Made by a program: the position numbers and the translations under genes. A stretch of DNA of 64,000 nucleotides, taken from positions 434,001 to 498,000 of the forward strand of contig NZ_JAHSTT010000002.1 of assembly GCF_019145205.1 (NCBI RefSeq), given 5' to 3'. Below are positions 17,135-26,319 of this stretch, one piece after another. Positions within the stretch are counted from its first letter, which is position 1, and each line of letters starts with the position of its first letter. Origin of the DNA: Pseudomonas khavaziana. Lineage in GTDB: Bacteria > Pseudomonadota > Gammaproteobacteria > Pseudomonadales > Pseudomonadaceae. The notes beneath the pieces are model-generated. The model worked only from the letters and a program-made list of their open reading frames with translations, made no database searches and had not been told where the DNA came from.

Positions 17135-18649
17135 ATGCTTGAACACTACGTCAAAAAGATCCTCACCACGCGCGTTTATGACATTGCCGTGGAAACCCCC
17201 TTGCAGACTGCCCGCCAGCTCTCCGAGCGGCTGGGCAACAAGATTTGGCTCAAGCGCGAAGACTTGCAGCCGGTGTTCTCGTTCAAGATTCGCGGCGCTT
17301 ATAACAAACTGACCCAATTGAGCAGCGAAGAACGTGCCCGCGGCGTTGTCACGGCTTCGGCGGGCAACCATGCCCAGGGCCTGGCCCTGGCGGCCAAGGT
17401 GCTGGGCGTCAAGGCCACCATCGTGATGCCCAAGACCACTCCGGAGATCAAGGTCGAAGGCGTGCGTTCCCGTGGCGGCAAAGTGGTGTTGCACGGCGAT
17501 TCCTTCCCGGAAGCGCTGGCCTATTCGCTCAAGCTGGTCGATGAAAAGGGCTACGTCTACATTCACCCCTACGATGATCCGCATACCATTGCCGGGCAGG
17601 GCACCGTGGCGATGGAAATCCTGCGCCAGCACCCGGGTCCGCTGGACGCGATTTTCGTACCGGTGGGCGGCGGCGGGCTGATTGCCGGCATCGCCGCATA
17701 CGTGAAGTACCTGCGCCCGGAAATCAAGATCATCGGCGTCGAGCCGGACGACTCCAACTGCCTGCAAGCCGCCATGGCCGCCGGCGAGCGCGTGGTGTTG
17801 CCCACCGTCGGGATCTTCGCCGATGGCGTCGCGGTGGCGCAGATCGGCCAGTACACCTTCGACATCTGCAAGGACTATGTCGATGAAGTGATCACCGTCA
17901 GCACCGATGAAATCTGCGCGGCGATCAAGGATATCTACGACGACACTCGCTCTATCACTGAGCCGGCAGGCGCGTTGGGCGTGGCCGGGATCAAAAAGTA
18001 CGTCGAGACCCGTGGCGTCAGCGGCCAGACCTTTGTTGCCATCGACTCTGGCGCCAACGTCAACTTCGACCGCCTGCGCCATGTGGCCGAGCGTGCGGAG
18101 CTGGGCGAAGGCCGCGAAGCGATTATCGCCGTGACCATCCCCGAGCAGCCGGGCAGCTTCAAGGCGTTCTGCGAGGCCGTGGGCAAGCGCCAGATTACCG
18201 AATTCAACTACCGCTACCACACCGGCAGCGAGGCGCACATCTTCGTCGGCGTGCAGACCCACCCGGAAAACGATCCACGCAGTGCGCTGATCGCCAGCCT
18301 GACCAGCCAGGGTTTCCCGGTGCTGGACCTGACCGAAAACGAACTGGCCAAGTTGCACATTCGCCATATGGTTGGCGGGCACGCGGCGAAAGTCAGCGAT
18401 GAGCTGGTGTTTCGCTTCGAATTCCCTGAGCGGCCGGGGGCATTGTTCAACTTTCTTAACAAGTTGGGCGGGCGCTGGAACATCTCGATGTTCCATTACC
18501 GCAACCACGGCGCGGCCGACGGTCGTGTGGTTGCCGGGCTGCAAGTGCCAACGGATGAGCGCCACCTGGTGCCGGCGGCCCTGGCTGAAATCGGTTATCC
18601 GTACTGGGATGAAAGCGAAAACCCGGCCTACCAGTTGTTCCTCGGTTGA
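17135..18649 (+). CDS. ilvA: Threonine ammonia-lyase, biosynthetic
   Basis: The protein has 504 residues. PLP enzyme converting threonine to 2-oxobutyrate for isoleucine synthesis. The PLP lysine is K51 in [12 protein letters not shown], and the glycine-rich phosphate loop is [15 protein letters not shown]. Two C-terminal ACT-like regulatory domains ([18 protein letters not shown] and [19 protein letters not shown]) show it is the allosteric biosynthetic form, inhibited by isoleucine and activated by valine. Together with ilvD in this window it serves branched-chain amino acid synthesis. Confidence 0.97.
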   Translation: MLEHYVKKILTTRVYDIAVETPLQTARQLSERLGNKIWLKREDLQPVFSFKIRGAYNKLTQLSSEERARGVVTASAGNHAQGLALAAKVLGVKATIVMPKTTPEIKVEGVRSRGGKVVLHGDSFPEALAYSLKLVDEKGYVYIHPYDDPHTIAGQGTVAMEILRQHPGPLDAIFVPVGGGGLIAGIAAYVKYLRPEIKIIGVEPDDSNCLQAAMAAGERVVLPTVGIFADGVAVAQIGQYTFDICKDYVDEVITVSTDEICAAIKDIYDDTRSITEPAGALGVAGIKKYVETRGVSGQTFVAIDSGANVNFDRLRHVAERAELGEGREAIIAVTIPEQPGSFKAFCEAVGKRQITEFNYRYHTGSEAHIFVGVQTHPENDPRSALIASLTSQGFPVLDLTENELAKLHIRHMVGGHAAKVSDELVFRFEFPERPGALFNFLNKLGGRWNISMFHYRNHGAADGRVVAGLQVPTDERHLVPAALAEIGYPYWDESENPAYQLFLG

Positions 18650-18690
18650 GCGACTACGCTGAATGAGCGGCCTTTAAAGGAATCGAGACC

Positions 18691-19104
18691 ATGGAAACGC
18701 TGACCACTCTCAAGGTTATCCACATCACCGCCACCGTGTTGCTGCTGCTCAGTGGCCTCGGCCTGGCCGTATTGGCCTGGCGTAAACGCAGCGCTGGCCC
18801 GGCGGTGACTGTGCAACGCCCATGGGCGTTTGTCTGGTTGCTCATGGGCATTTGCCTGGTCAGCATGCCGTTCACCGGCTGGTGGCTGGTGCACCTGCTC
18901 GGCTGGCCATTGGGGCAAACCTGGATCCTGGGTTCCAGCATCCTCTACACCGTGGCGGCGCTGGCGTGGTTCTGGCTGGTGGCGCGGCTCAATCGTCTGC
19001 GCAAAGGCGAGGGCGGCAGCCTGAATTTTACCCTGGTGCTGGCGGTAGTCAGCCTGGTGGGGTTTGTGGCGATTGCGGGGCTCATGGGCGCCAAGCCGGT
19101 TTAG
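18691..19104 (+). CDS. DUF2269-like integral membrane protein
   Basis: The protein has 137 residues with four predicted membrane helices: HITATVLLLLSGLGLAVLAW, FVWLLMGICLVSMPFTGWW, ILGSSILYTVAALAWFWLVA and LVLAVVSLVGFVAIAGLMG. The LKVIHITATVLLL opening with a histidine is like DUF2269 proteins, some of which are thought to bind haem. It starts 41 nt after ilvA and may be co-transcribed. No function is established. Confidence 0.75.
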   Translation: METLTTLKVIHITATVLLLLSGLGLAVLAWRKRSAGPAVTVQRPWAFVWLLMGICLVSMPFTGWWLVHLLGWPLGQTWILGSSILYTVAALAWFWLVARLNRLRKGEGGSLNFTLVLAVVSLVGFVAIAGLMGAKPV

Positions 19105-19125
19105 GGCTTTAGGTCGCGTCGACTG

Positions 19126-19208
19126 CATCGGGGGCAAGCCCCTCCCACACTAGACCGCATTCCAAGGGATGTACGCGGGCAAATGTGGGAGGGGGCTTGC
19201 CCCCGATA
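19126..19208. repeat. REP pair in outward-facing (inverted order) arrangement, GTGGGAGG family
   Basis: CATCGGGGGCAAGCCCCTCCCAC (first arm) is followed 31 nt later by AAATGTGGGAGGGGGC and TTGCCCCCGAT. The order of the arms is opposite to the usual REPIN, so the GTGGGAGG ends face inward. It lies between the DUF2269 gene and the convergent HAD gene. Confidence 0.85.
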
Positions 19209-19214
19209 GGGCCC

Positions 19215-19871
19215 TCAGCTACGCAGCGTAATCACCGGCCAACCGCGCCGTACAGCCTCAGCGCGAAGACTGGGATCCGGATCCACCGCCACCGGATGCG
19301 TCACCTGCTCCAGCAATGGCAAGTCATTCATCGAGTCGCTATAGAAGTAGCTGTCCTCCAGGCTATGCCCGGTTTCTTCCAGCCAGCGATTCAAGCGCGT
19401 CACCTTGCCTTCGCGAAAGCACGGCACATCGGTGCTGCGCCCGGTGTAGCGGCCGTCCAGCATTTCGCACTCGGTGGCGATCAGGGTCTCGACGCCCAGC
19501 CGTGCGGCAATTGGCGCAGTGACGAAACGGTTGGTGGCGGTGATGATCACCAGCTTGTCGCCCGCGGCGCGGTGCTTGGCCAGCAACTCCACCGCCTTGG
19601 GCAGCATGATCGGCTCGATGCAGTCGCGCATATAGTCGTTGTGCCACTCGTCCAGCTGGGCCATTTCGGTGCGGCCGAGGATTTCCAGGCAGAAATTGAG
19701 GTAGGCAGCATTATCCAGCGTGCCGGCCAGGTAGTCCTGGTAGAACCCATCGTTGCGGGCCTTGTAGGCGATTGGGTCGAGAAACCCGCGCTCACACAGG
19801 TAATCGCCCCAGGCGTGATCGCTGTCACCACCCAGGAGCGTGTTGTCCAAGTCGAATAAGGCCAGTCGCAT
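19215..19871 (-). CDS. HAD-IB family phosphatase, probable histidinol-phosphatase
   Basis: The protein has 218 residues. The HAD motif I is [12 protein letters not shown] (nucleophile D7, acid D9). Motif II is the [13 protein letters not shown] threonine/serine loop, and motif III/IV is [17 protein letters not shown]. The DLDNTL and cap arrangement are of the SerB/PSP-like subfamily. The P. aeruginosa gene in this same place (PA0335, from memory) was reported to be the missing histidinol-phosphate phosphatase of histidine synthesis, so that role is likely by synteny. A phosphoserine phosphatase role cannot be ruled out. It is divergent from rppH with 143 bp between starts. Confidence 0.8.
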   Translation of the reverse strand: MRLALFDLDNTLLGGDSDHAWGDYLCERGFLDPIAYKARNDGFYQDYLAGTLDNAAYLNFCLEILGRTEMAQLDEWHNDYMRDCIEPIMLPKAVELLAKHRAAGDKLVIITATNRFVTAPIAARLGVETLIATECEMLDGRYTGRSTDVPCFREGKVTRLNRWLEETGHSLEDSYFYSDSMNDLPLLEQVTHPVAVDPDPSLRAEAVRRGWPVITLRS

Positions 19872-20014
19872 TGCAATTACTCGCTGAAAAGTCTGTAAAA
19901 AGGCGTCCAGAATACGGTCTTTTCACAAGAGTGCACATAAGGTAAGAAGCCTCGTTGCCGCTGGAACAACCTTTGTGGAACAATGCGGCGACATGCGTTT
20001 GCGAGGTTGTTGCC

Positions 20015-20494
20015 GTGATCGACCCCGATGGTTTCCGTCCTAATGTCGGGATTATTCTTACGAATGATGCCGGACAGGTGCTATGGGCTCGCCGAATCAA
20101 CCAAGATGCCTGGCAGTTTCCTCAAGGTGGAATCAACCCCGACGAAACCCCTGAAGACGCCTTGTACCGTGAGTTGAACGAAGAAGTCGGCCTTGAGCGT
20201 GAAGATGTGCAGATTCTGGCCTGTACCCGTGGCTGGTTGCGTTATCGTTTGCCGCAACGCCTGGTGCGTACCCACAGCCAACCGCTGTGCATCGGCCAGA
20301 AGCAGAAATGGTTTCTTTTGCGCCTGATCTCCAATGAGCAGCGGGTGCGGATGGATTTGACCGGTAAACCGGAGTTCGATGGCTGGCGCTGGGTCAGCTA
20401 TTGGTACCCGTTGGGCCAGGTGGTGACATTCAAGCGCGAGGTTTATCGTCGCGCTCTCAAAGAGCTTGCCCCGCGCCTTTTAGCGCGCGACTGA
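20015..20494 (+). CDS. rppH: RNA pyrophosphohydrolase (Nudix)
   Basis: The protein has 159 residues starting at a GTG. It removes pyrophosphate from 5'-triphosphate RNA and so starts RNase E decay. The Nudix box [20 protein letters not shown] followed by VGL has the full GX5EX7REUXEEXGU pattern. [20 protein letters not shown] and the [10 protein letters not shown] segment are typical of RppH. A GAGG box lies about 9 nt before the GTG at 20015. It is 22 nt upstream of ptsP and co-transcribed with it, as in other gammaproteobacteria. Confidence 0.95.
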   Translation: MIDPDGFRPNVGIILTNDAGQVLWARRINQDAWQFPQGGINPDETPEDALYRELNEEVGLEREDVQILACTRGWLRYRLPQRLVRTHSQPLCIGQKQKWFLLRLISNEQRVRMDLTGKPEFDGWRWVSYWYPLGQVVTFKREVYRRALKELAPRLLARD

Positions 20495-20516
20495 CGACGG
20501 AGTTCGACCCCGAGCC

Positions 20517-22796
20517 ATGCTCAATACGCTGCGCAAGATCGTCCAGGAAGTTAACTCCGCCAAGGATCTCAAGGCGGCGTTGGGGATTATTGTGTTGCGC
20601 GTCAAGGAAGCCATGGGCAGCCAGGTCTGCTCGGTTTACCTGCTGGACCCAGAGACCAACCGTTTTGTGCTGATGGCCACGGAGGGCTTGAACAAGCGCT
20701 CCATCGGCAAGGTCAGCATGGCGCCCAATGAAGGTCTGGTGGGCCTGGTGGGGACGCGTGAAGAACCCCTGAACCTCGAACATGCGGCCGACCATCCGCG
20801 TTATCGCTACTTTGCCGAAACCGGCGAAGAGCGCTACGCCTCGTTCCTCGGCGCGCCGATCATCCACCACCGCCGCGTCGTCGGCGTGTTGGTCATCCAG
20901 CAAAAAGAACGCCGCCAGTTCGACGAAGGTGAAGAAGCCTTCCTCGTGACCATGAGCGCGCAGCTCGCCGGGGTTATCGCCCATGCCGAGGCCACCGGTT
21001 CGATTCGCGGCCTGGGGCGCCAGGGCAAGGGCATCCAGGAAGCCAAGTTCGTCGGCGTCCCCGGTTCCCCGGGTGCTGCGGTGGGTACGGCGGTGGTCAT
21101 GCTGCCGCCGGCCGACCTCGATGTGGTGCCGGACAAGACCGTCCACGACATCGACGCTGAAATCAAACTGTTCAAGACCGCCCTCGAAGGCGTGCGCGCC
21201 GACATGCGCAACCTGTCGAACAAGCTGGCCACCCAGCTGCGCCCCGAAGAGCGTGCGCTGTTCGACGTGTACCAGATGATGCTCGATGATGCGTCCCTGG
21301 GTAACGAAGTCAAGACCGTGATCAAGACCGGCCAGTGGGCCCAAGGCGCGTTGCGCCAGGTAGTCACCGATCACGTCAACCGCTTCGAAATGATGGACGA
21401 CGCCTACCTGCGCGAGCGGGCCTCGGATGTGCGCGACCTCGGCCGCCGCTTGCTGGCGTACCTGCAGGAAGACCGCAGCACCAACATGGTCTTCCCCGAC
21501 AACACCATACTGGTCAGTGAAGAATTGACGGCCACCCAGCTCGGTGAAGTGCCTGAGGGCAAGCTGGTGGGCCTGGTCTCGGTACTGGGCTCGGGTAACT
21601 CCCACGTCGCGATCCTGGCCCGGGCCATGGGGATCCCGACGGTGATGGGCCTGGTGGACCTGCCGTATTCCAAAGTCGACGGCATCGATATGATCGTCGA
21701 CGGGCATCGCGGTGAGGTGTTTACCAACCCCAGCGACGTGCTGCGCAAGCAATACGCCGAAGTGGTGGAAGAAGAGAAGCAACTGGCACAGGGCCTCGAC
21801 TCGTTGCGCGAGCTGCCGTGCGTCACCCTCGACGGCCACCGTGTACCGCTGCTGGTCAACACCGGCCTGCTGGCGGATGTAGCACGTGCCCAGCAACGTG
21901 GCGCCGAAGGAGTAGGGCTGTATCGCACCGAAGTGCCGTTCATGATCAACCAGCGTTTTCCGAGTGAGAAGGAGCAGCTGGCGATTTATCGCGAGCAACT
22001 TCAGGCCTTCCACCCGCTACCGGTGACGATGCGCAGCCTGGATATTGGCGGCGACAAGTCACTGTCCTATTTCCCGATCAAGGAAGACAACCCCTTCCTT
22101 GGCTGGCGTGGCATCCGCGTTACCCTCGACCATCCCGAAATTTTCCTCGTCCAGACCCGCGCCATGCTCAAGGCCAGCGAGGGTTTGAACAACCTGCGTA
22201 TCCTGCTGCCGATGATCTCCGGCACTCATGAGTTGGAAGAGGCCCTGCACCTGATCCACCGGGCCTGGGGCGAAGTGCGCGATGAAGGTGCCGACGTGCC
22301 GATGCCGCCGATTGGCGTGATGATCGAAATCCCTGCGGCGGTGTACCAGGCCAAGGAGCTGGCGCGGCAGGTGGACTTCCTCTCGGTAGGCTCCAACGAC
22401 CTGACCCAGTACCTGCTGGCCGTGGACCGTAACAACCCACGGGTGGCCGACCTCTACGACTACCTGCACCCGGCCGTGCTGCAAGCCCTGCAACACGTGG
22501 TGCGCGATGCCCATGCCGAGGGCAAGCCGGTGAGCATCTGCGGCGAAATGGCTGGCGACCCGGCGGCGGCGGTGCTGTTGATGGCAATGGGCTTTGACAG
22601 CCTGTCGATGAACGCCACCAACTTGCCGAAAGTGAAGTGGATGCTGCGCCAGGTTGAACTGGGCATGGCCAAGGATCTGCTCGCCCAGTTGATGACCATC
22701 GACAACCCGCAAGTTATCCACAGCTCGTTGCAATTGGCGCTGAAGAACCTGGGGCTGACCCGCATGATCAACCCGGCTTCTGCCAAAACCCTCTAG
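20517..22796 (+). CDS. ptsP: Phosphoenolpyruvate-protein phosphotransferase, nitrogen PTS enzyme I
   Basis: The protein has 759 residues. An N-terminal GAF domain (about 1-165, MLNTLRKIVQEVNSAKDLK onward) is fused to PTS enzyme I. The phosphorylated histidine lies near residue 362 in GSGNSHVAILARAMGIP, and the PEP-binding barrel has the catalytic Cys near 675 in SICGEMAGDP. GAF fusion defines the EI-Ntr form that feeds NPr and PtsN and links nitrogen and potassium status to regulation; no sugar permease is involved. In Pseudomonas ptsP also affects stress tolerance and virulence traits. Confidence 0.97.
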   Translation: MLNTLRKIVQEVNSAKDLKAALGIIVLRVKEAMGSQVCSVYLLDPETNRFVLMATEGLNKRSIGKVSMAPNEGLVGLVGTREEPLNLEHAADHPRYRYFAETGEERYASFLGAPIIHHRRVVGVLVIQQKERRQFDEGEEAFLVTMSAQLAGVIAHAEATGSIRGLGRQGKGIQEAKFVGVPGSPGAAVGTAVVMLPPADLDVVPDKTVHDIDAEIKLFKTALEGVRADMRNLSNKLATQLRPEERALFDVYQMMLDDASLGNEVKTVIKTGQWAQGALRQVVTDHVNRFEMMDDAYLRERASDVRDLGRRLLAYLQEDRSTNMVFPDNTILVSEELTATQLGEVPEGKLVGLVSVLGSGNSHVAILARAMGIPTVMGLVDLPYSKVDGIDMIVDGHRGEVFTNPSDVLRKQYAEVVEEEKQLAQGLDSLRELPCVTLDGHRVPLLVNTGLLADVARAQQRGAEGVGLYRTEVPFMINQRFPSEKEQLAIYREQLQAFHPLPVTMRSLDIGGDKSLSYFPIKEDNPFLGWRGIRVTLDHPEIFLVQTRAMLKASEGLNNLRILLPMISGTHELEEALHLIHRAWGEVRDEGADVPMPPIGVMIEIPAAVYQAKELARQVDFLSVGSNDLTQYLLAVDRNNPRVADLYDYLHPAVLQALQHVVRDAHAEGKPVSICGEMAGDPAAAVLLMAMGFDSLSMNATNLPKVKWMLRQVELGMAKDLLAQLMTIDNPQVIHSSLQLALKNLGLTRMINPASAKTL

Positions 22797-22811
22797 CGTC
22801 TGGCGCCGATC

Positions 22812-22907
22812 AAAATGTGGGAGGGGGCTCGCTCCCGATTGCAGGGTGTCAGCCAGGATATCTGGTACTGACCCACCGCTATCGGGAGCAAGCCCCCTCC
22901 CACATTG
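22812..22907. repeat. REPIN, GTGGGAGG family
   Basis: AAATGTGGGAGGGGGC then TCGCTCCCGATTGC on the left, and CCGCTATCGGGAGCAAGC then CCCCTCCCACATT on the right. The left arm has TCGC where the common form has TTGC. It lies between convergent ptsP and the NRDE gene. Confidence 0.9.
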
Positions 22908-22921
22908 GTTTTGGGGGGTGG

Positions 22922-23668
22922 TTAAAAATTGAGTTCGACTTCGCCGAGCCGTCCGCCATGCGGCCCAAAACTTCGTTCCACCATCTTTCGCTTTCCATCG
23001 GCATTCACAATCAGCGCCGTACTCGCCCGTGTCCCATAGCTGGGGCTGGAGATGAACACACTCGACAGCAGGCTTTCGGTCGCCAAGCCCACGCCGGTGT
23101 CCGGCAACTCGGCAAACGGCGCCGTTTGCGGATCGCTCAAAATCCGCAGTAAGGCTTCCGGCTGTGGGTCTACCAATAACGCGCTGAACGCCGCCTTGGC
23201 CTTGACCAGCTTCGGCCACGGCGTATCCAGCCCTGCATTGGACAGCCCATAGACCCCCGGCGCGAGCAATGTGGGCTGGGTGTCATTGGCGTTGTAATGC
23301 CACAGCTCATCCCGCGTGCCAACCAGCAGGTTAAAACCAGCATATTCAATCGAGCGTCCGTTAACGTCAGCTAAATAATCGTCAATCGGCAGCGAACCGC
23401 TGAGAAACCGCGCAACCAATTCACCACGGGACTTGCGCGCCGGTGGCTGGTGCGGGTCGCGGATATTGGTCAGGGCAGCAAAACGCCCCTCGGCGCTGAC
23501 GCCCAGCCAGGTCCCACCGGCTTCCTGGTCGCGGCCGGCGTACACCTGGGGCGCATCCGGCCACTGGGCCAGCGGCAGGCTGGGTCGGGCGTAGAACTCA
23601 TCGCGGTTGGCCGCGACGATCAGCGGTTGGGCATGGCCCGGTCGCCAGGCGAAAACAATCAGGCACAT
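22922..23668 (-). CDS. NRDE (TANGO2-like) family protein
   Basis: The protein has 248 residues. It starts MCLIVFAWRPG and carries the family-defining NRDE in IVAANRDEFYARPS, then GGTWLGVSAEGRFAALTNIRDP. The cysteine directly after the initiator Met is conserved and suggests an Ntn-type fold. The eukaryotic relative TANGO2 is linked to lipid or haem handling; the bacterial role is not known. No operon partner is seen, since a REPIN follows it and lgt is divergent. Confidence 0.85.
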   Translation of the reverse strand: MCLIVFAWRPGHAQPLIVAANRDEFYARPSLPLAQWPDAPQVYAGRDQEAGGTWLGVSAEGRFAALTNIRDPHQPPARKSRGELVARFLSGSLPIDDYLADVNGRSIEYAGFNLLVGTRDELWHYNANDTQPTLLAPGVYGLSNAGLDTPWPKLVKAKAAFSALLVDPQPEALLRILSDPQTAPFAELPDTGVGLATESLLSSVFISSPSYGTRASTALIVNADGKRKMVERSFGPHGGRLGEVELNF

Positions 23669-23885
23669 TGGGAGATCCCTTGTGTGTTTTTCCCAACTCT
23701 ACCCACAGATTCGCGAGCGTTCCATCGCAACGAAGTTGGGCCGCGCACCTTCCATCCGTTAACATGCCGGGCTGTTTGGTGTGTATGTGAACTTCTTAAT
23801 TTGATATCGGCGCTGTAACGCAGGCTTAATCGCACCTCGGCATGGTCCGGTGCGTCATGACTAAATGTTTTAACGAGGAGTCGCA

Positions 23886-24698
23886 ATGCTGCCTTACCCG
23901 CAGATCGACCCGGTGGCCCTGGCCATCGGTCCGCTGAAAATCCACTGGTACGGGCTGATGTACCTGATCGGCATCGGCGGTGCCTGGCTGCTGGCTTCCC
24001 GGCGCCTGAACCGGTTCGACCCGACCTGGACCAAGGAGAAGCTCTCCGACATGGTGTTCTGGATGTCGATGGGGGTGATCGTCGGCGGACGCCTGGGGTA
24101 TGTGCTGTTCTACGACTTGTCGGCCTACATCGCCAATCCGACGCTGATCTTCGAAGTGTGGAAAGGTGGCATGGCCTTCCATGGCGGGTTTATCGGCGTG
24201 ATGATCGCCGCCTGGTGGTTTGGCCGCCGTAATGGCAAGTCGTTCTTCCAACTGATGGACTTCGTCGCACCCTTTGTGCCGATCGGACTGGGCGCCGGGC
24301 GCATCGGTAACTTCATCAACGCCGAGTTGTGGGGCAAGCCGACCGACGTGCCATGGGCCATGGTGTTCCCGCCGTTCAGCGACCCGGCGCAACTGCCGCG
24401 CCACCCGTCGCAGCTCTACCAGTTCGCGTTGGAAGGTGTGGCCCTGTTCCTTATCCTCTACATCTTCTCGCGCAAGCCACGCCCGACCATGGCTGTTTCG
24501 GGCATGTTCGCGCTGTTCTACGGGATTTTCCGCTTTATCGTCGAATTCGTACGGGTGCCGGATGCACAGCTGGGCTACCTGGCGTGGGGCTGGCTGACCA
24601 TGGGGCAGGTCCTCAGCCTGCCGATGATCCTCGCGGGCCTGGGCATGCTCTGGTGGGCGTACAATCGCCCGCAGCCGCTGAAGAACGCCGCGCTTTAA
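23886..24698 (+). CDS. lgt: Prolipoprotein diacylglyceryl transferase
   Basis: The protein has 270 residues. Inner-membrane enzyme that transfers diacylglycerol from phosphatidylglycerol to the lipobox cysteine, the first step of lipoprotein maturation. Seven hydrophobic segments are visible. The signature [19 protein letters not shown] contains the essential arginine, and the [14 protein letters not shown] loop holds the conserved His-Gly-Gly. A GAGGAG box lies 6 nt before the ATG. thyA starts 58 nt downstream, the usual lgt-thyA operon. Confidence 0.97.
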   Translation: MLPYPQIDPVALAIGPLKIHWYGLMYLIGIGGAWLLASRRLNRFDPTWTKEKLSDMVFWMSMGVIVGGRLGYVLFYDLSAYIANPTLIFEVWKGGMAFHGGFIGVMIAAWWFGRRNGKSFFQLMDFVAPFVPIGLGAGRIGNFINAELWGKPTDVPWAMVFPPFSDPAQLPRHPSQLYQFALEGVALFLILYIFSRKPRPTMAVSGMFALFYGIFRFIVEFVRVPDAQLGYLAWGWLTMGQVLSLPMILAGLGMLWWAYNRPQPLKNAAL

Positions 24699-24756
24699 AT
24701 TCGAATGCCGCGGCCCTTGCTTGACGGGCTGCGGCTTCAACGATACGGGTAACTAC

Positions 24757-25590
24757 ATGAAGCAATATCTCGAACTGCTGCACGACGTCGTGACCAATGG
24801 CCTGACCAAGGGCGACCGCACCGGCACCGGTACCAAGGCCGTGTTTGCCCGTCAGTATCGGCATAACCTGGCCGACGGCTTCCCGCTGCTGACCACCAAG
24901 AAGCTGCACTTCAAAAGCATCGCCAATGAACTGATCTGGATGTTGAGCGGCAACACCAACATCAAGTGGCTCAATGAAAACGGTGTGAAAATCTGGGACG
25001 AGTGGGCCACCGAAGACGGTGACCTGGGCCCGGTGTATGGCGAGCAGTGGACCGCCTGGCCGACCAAGGATGGCGGCACGATCAACCAGATCGACTACAT
25101 GGTGCACACGCTCAAGACCAACCCCAACAGCCGCCGCATCCTGTTCCACGGCTGGAACGTCGAATACCTGCCGGACGAAACCAAGAGCCCCCAGGAAAAC
25201 GCGCGCAACGGCAAGCAAGCCCTGCCGCCGTGCCACCTGCTGTACCAGGCGTTCGTGCATGACGGTCATCTGTCGATGCAGCTGTATATCCGCAGCTCCG
25301 ACGTGTTCCTGGGCCTGCCGTACAACACCGCCGCGCTGGCGTTGCTGACCCACATGCTGGCTCAGCAGTGCGACCTGATCCCCCACGAGATCATCGTCAC
25401 CACCGGCGACACCCACGCCTACAGCAACCATATGGAACAGATCCAGACCCAGTTGGCGCGCACGCCGAAAAAACTGCCGGAACTGGTGATCAAGCGCAAG
25501 CCAGCTTCGATCTACGACTACACGTTCGAAGACTTCGAGATCGTGGGCTACGACGCGGACCCAAGCATCAAGGCCGACGTGGCTATCTAA
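24757..25590 (+). CDS. thyA: Thymidylate synthase
   Basis: The protein has 277 residues. It methylates dUMP to dTMP with methylene-tetrahydrofolate. [13 protein letters not shown], the dUMP-binding arginine pair ([10 protein letters not shown]) and the nucleophile C159 in [10 protein letters not shown] are present, with [11 protein letters not shown] further on. An insert around residues 140-155 ([15 protein letters not shown]) makes it a little longer than the 264-residue E. coli enzyme. The start at 24757 ([10 protein letters not shown]) fits the family. folA, which regenerates its cofactor, is also in this window. Confidence 0.97.
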   Translation: MKQYLELLHDVVTNGLTKGDRTGTGTKAVFARQYRHNLADGFPLLTTKKLHFKSIANELIWMLSGNTNIKWLNENGVKIWDEWATEDGDLGPVYGEQWTAWPTKDGGTINQIDYMVHTLKTNPNSRRILFHGWNVEYLPDETKSPQENARNGKQALPPCHLLYQAFVHDGHLSMQLYIRSSDVFLGLPYNTAALALLTHMLAQQCDLIPHEIIVTTGDTHAYSNHMEQIQTQLARTPKKLPELVIKRKPASIYDYTFEDFEIVGYDADPSIKADVAI

Positions 25591-25610
25591 AGCCTGCCTC
25601 GGTCAGAACT

Positions 25611-25628
25611 GTGGGAGGGGGCTCGCCC
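25611..25628 (+). repeat. Solo REP fragment, GTGGGAGG family
   Basis: GTGGGAGGGGGCTCGCCC is a lone half element just after thyA, cut 7 nt before a REPIN of the other family begins. It looks like a truncated copy. Confidence 0.75.
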
Positions 25629-25635
25629 TAATGCC

Positions 25636-25737
25636 TGTAGGAGCGAGCTTGCTCGCGAAAAACCTATAGGCGCTGCGTTTTGTCAGGAGACACGCGTTAT
25701 CGTTGACGTTTTTCGCGAGCAAGCTCGCTCCTACAGA
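25636..25737. repeat. REPIN, TGTAGGAGCGAGC family
   Basis: TGTAGGAGCGAGCTTGCTCG then CGAA on the left and its inverse TTCGCGAGCAAGCTCGCTCC then TACAG on the right enclose a spacer of about 55 bp. Read from the other strand, the spacer begins AACGTCAACGATAACGCG, matching the other copies of this family in the window, so this copy is inserted in the opposite orientation. Confidence 0.9.
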
Positions 25738-25793
25738 CGGCGATGACGCTTAACTGATGCCCCTCACACATTTTCATCCGGTTACTAGTTGAG

Positions 25794-26234
25794 TTAATGG
25801 CCGTGGCTTCGGCCTACATGTGAAGGCTCAGCCTCACTGGCCGCAATCCCTCCGCTGACCTCCAGCTGCTGCAAAATCCCGCACTGTTCCCCACCGCCGC
25901 AGCGTTGGCGCAGGTCCAGCAATTGCTCCTGCAAGGCCAGCAACCCATCGATCCGCGCTTTCACGTGGTGGATATGCTCGTCGATCAACGCATTCACGCT
26001 TTCGCACTGGTCCTGGGGGCTGTCACGCAACCCCAGCAGGCTGCGGATTTCCTCGAGGGTCATGTCCAGGCTGCGGCAATTGCGGATAAAGGTCAGCCGC
26101 TCGGTATGTGCCTGGGTGTACACGCGGTAATTGCCGTCGGTGCGTGCCGGGGGCGGCAGCAGGTTTTCCTTCTCGTAATAACGGATGGTTTCCACCGGGC
26201 AATCGGTGAGTTTGGCCAGTTCGCCGATCTTCAT
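25794..26234 (-). CDS. cadR: MerR-family cadmium/lead-responsive regulator
   Basis: The protein has 146 residues. The MerR helix-turn-helix is MKIGELAKLTDCPVETIRYY. C77, C112 and C118 are the three metal-binding cysteines expected of CadR/PbrR proteins (DQCESV, RCGGGEQCG). The C-terminus ends in a short histidine-rich tail (SHVGRSHGH), known in P. putida CadR as an extra metal site. It is divergent from the cadA-type ATPase and the promoter between them has the distorted MerR spacing. It should repress without metal and activate with Cd(II). Confidence 0.93.
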   Translation of the reverse strand: MKIGELAKLTDCPVETIRYYEKENLLPPPARTDGNYRVYTQAHTERLTFIRNCRSLDMTLEEIRSLLGLRDSPQDQCESVNALIDEHIHHVKARIDGLLALQEQLLDLRQRCGGGEQCGILQQLEVSGGIAASEAEPSHVGRSHGH

Positions 26235-26257
26235 CGCAGCAATCTCCAAATGGGTGC

Positions 26258-26288
26258 TTGACCCTATAGTGGCTACAGGGTCTTTACT
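26258..26288 (+). promoter_or_regulatory. CadR-controlled cadA promoter with MerR-type operator
   Basis: A TTGACC -35 box (26258-26263) and a TTTACT -10 candidate (26283-26288) are 19 bp apart, the overlong spacing of MerR promoters. Between and overlapping them lies the dyad ACCCTATAG-TGG-CTACAGGGT (26261-26281), matching in 8 of 9 arm positions. Confidence 0.88.
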
Positions 26289-26319
26289 TGGCAACAGGCA
26301 CCTTTACGGACGCGACCTG

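Noticed and set aside
17096..18565. Open frame of 489 codons opposite ilvA
   Set aside because: It is the shadow of ilvA; no start signal, no domain, and skewed composition.
19215..19871. Call as phosphoserine phosphatase SerB
   Set aside because: It is the shorter HAD-IB type without the regulatory ACT-like region, and its genomic place corresponds to the reported histidinol-phosphatase locus.
20457..22013. Open frame of 518 codons opposite rppH/ptsP
   Set aside because: Antisense shadow crossing two well-defined genes on the other strand.
25611..25737. CRISPR-like repeat array
   Set aside because: Repeats are inverted pairs of two different families with no regular direct repeats and no cas gene in the window.
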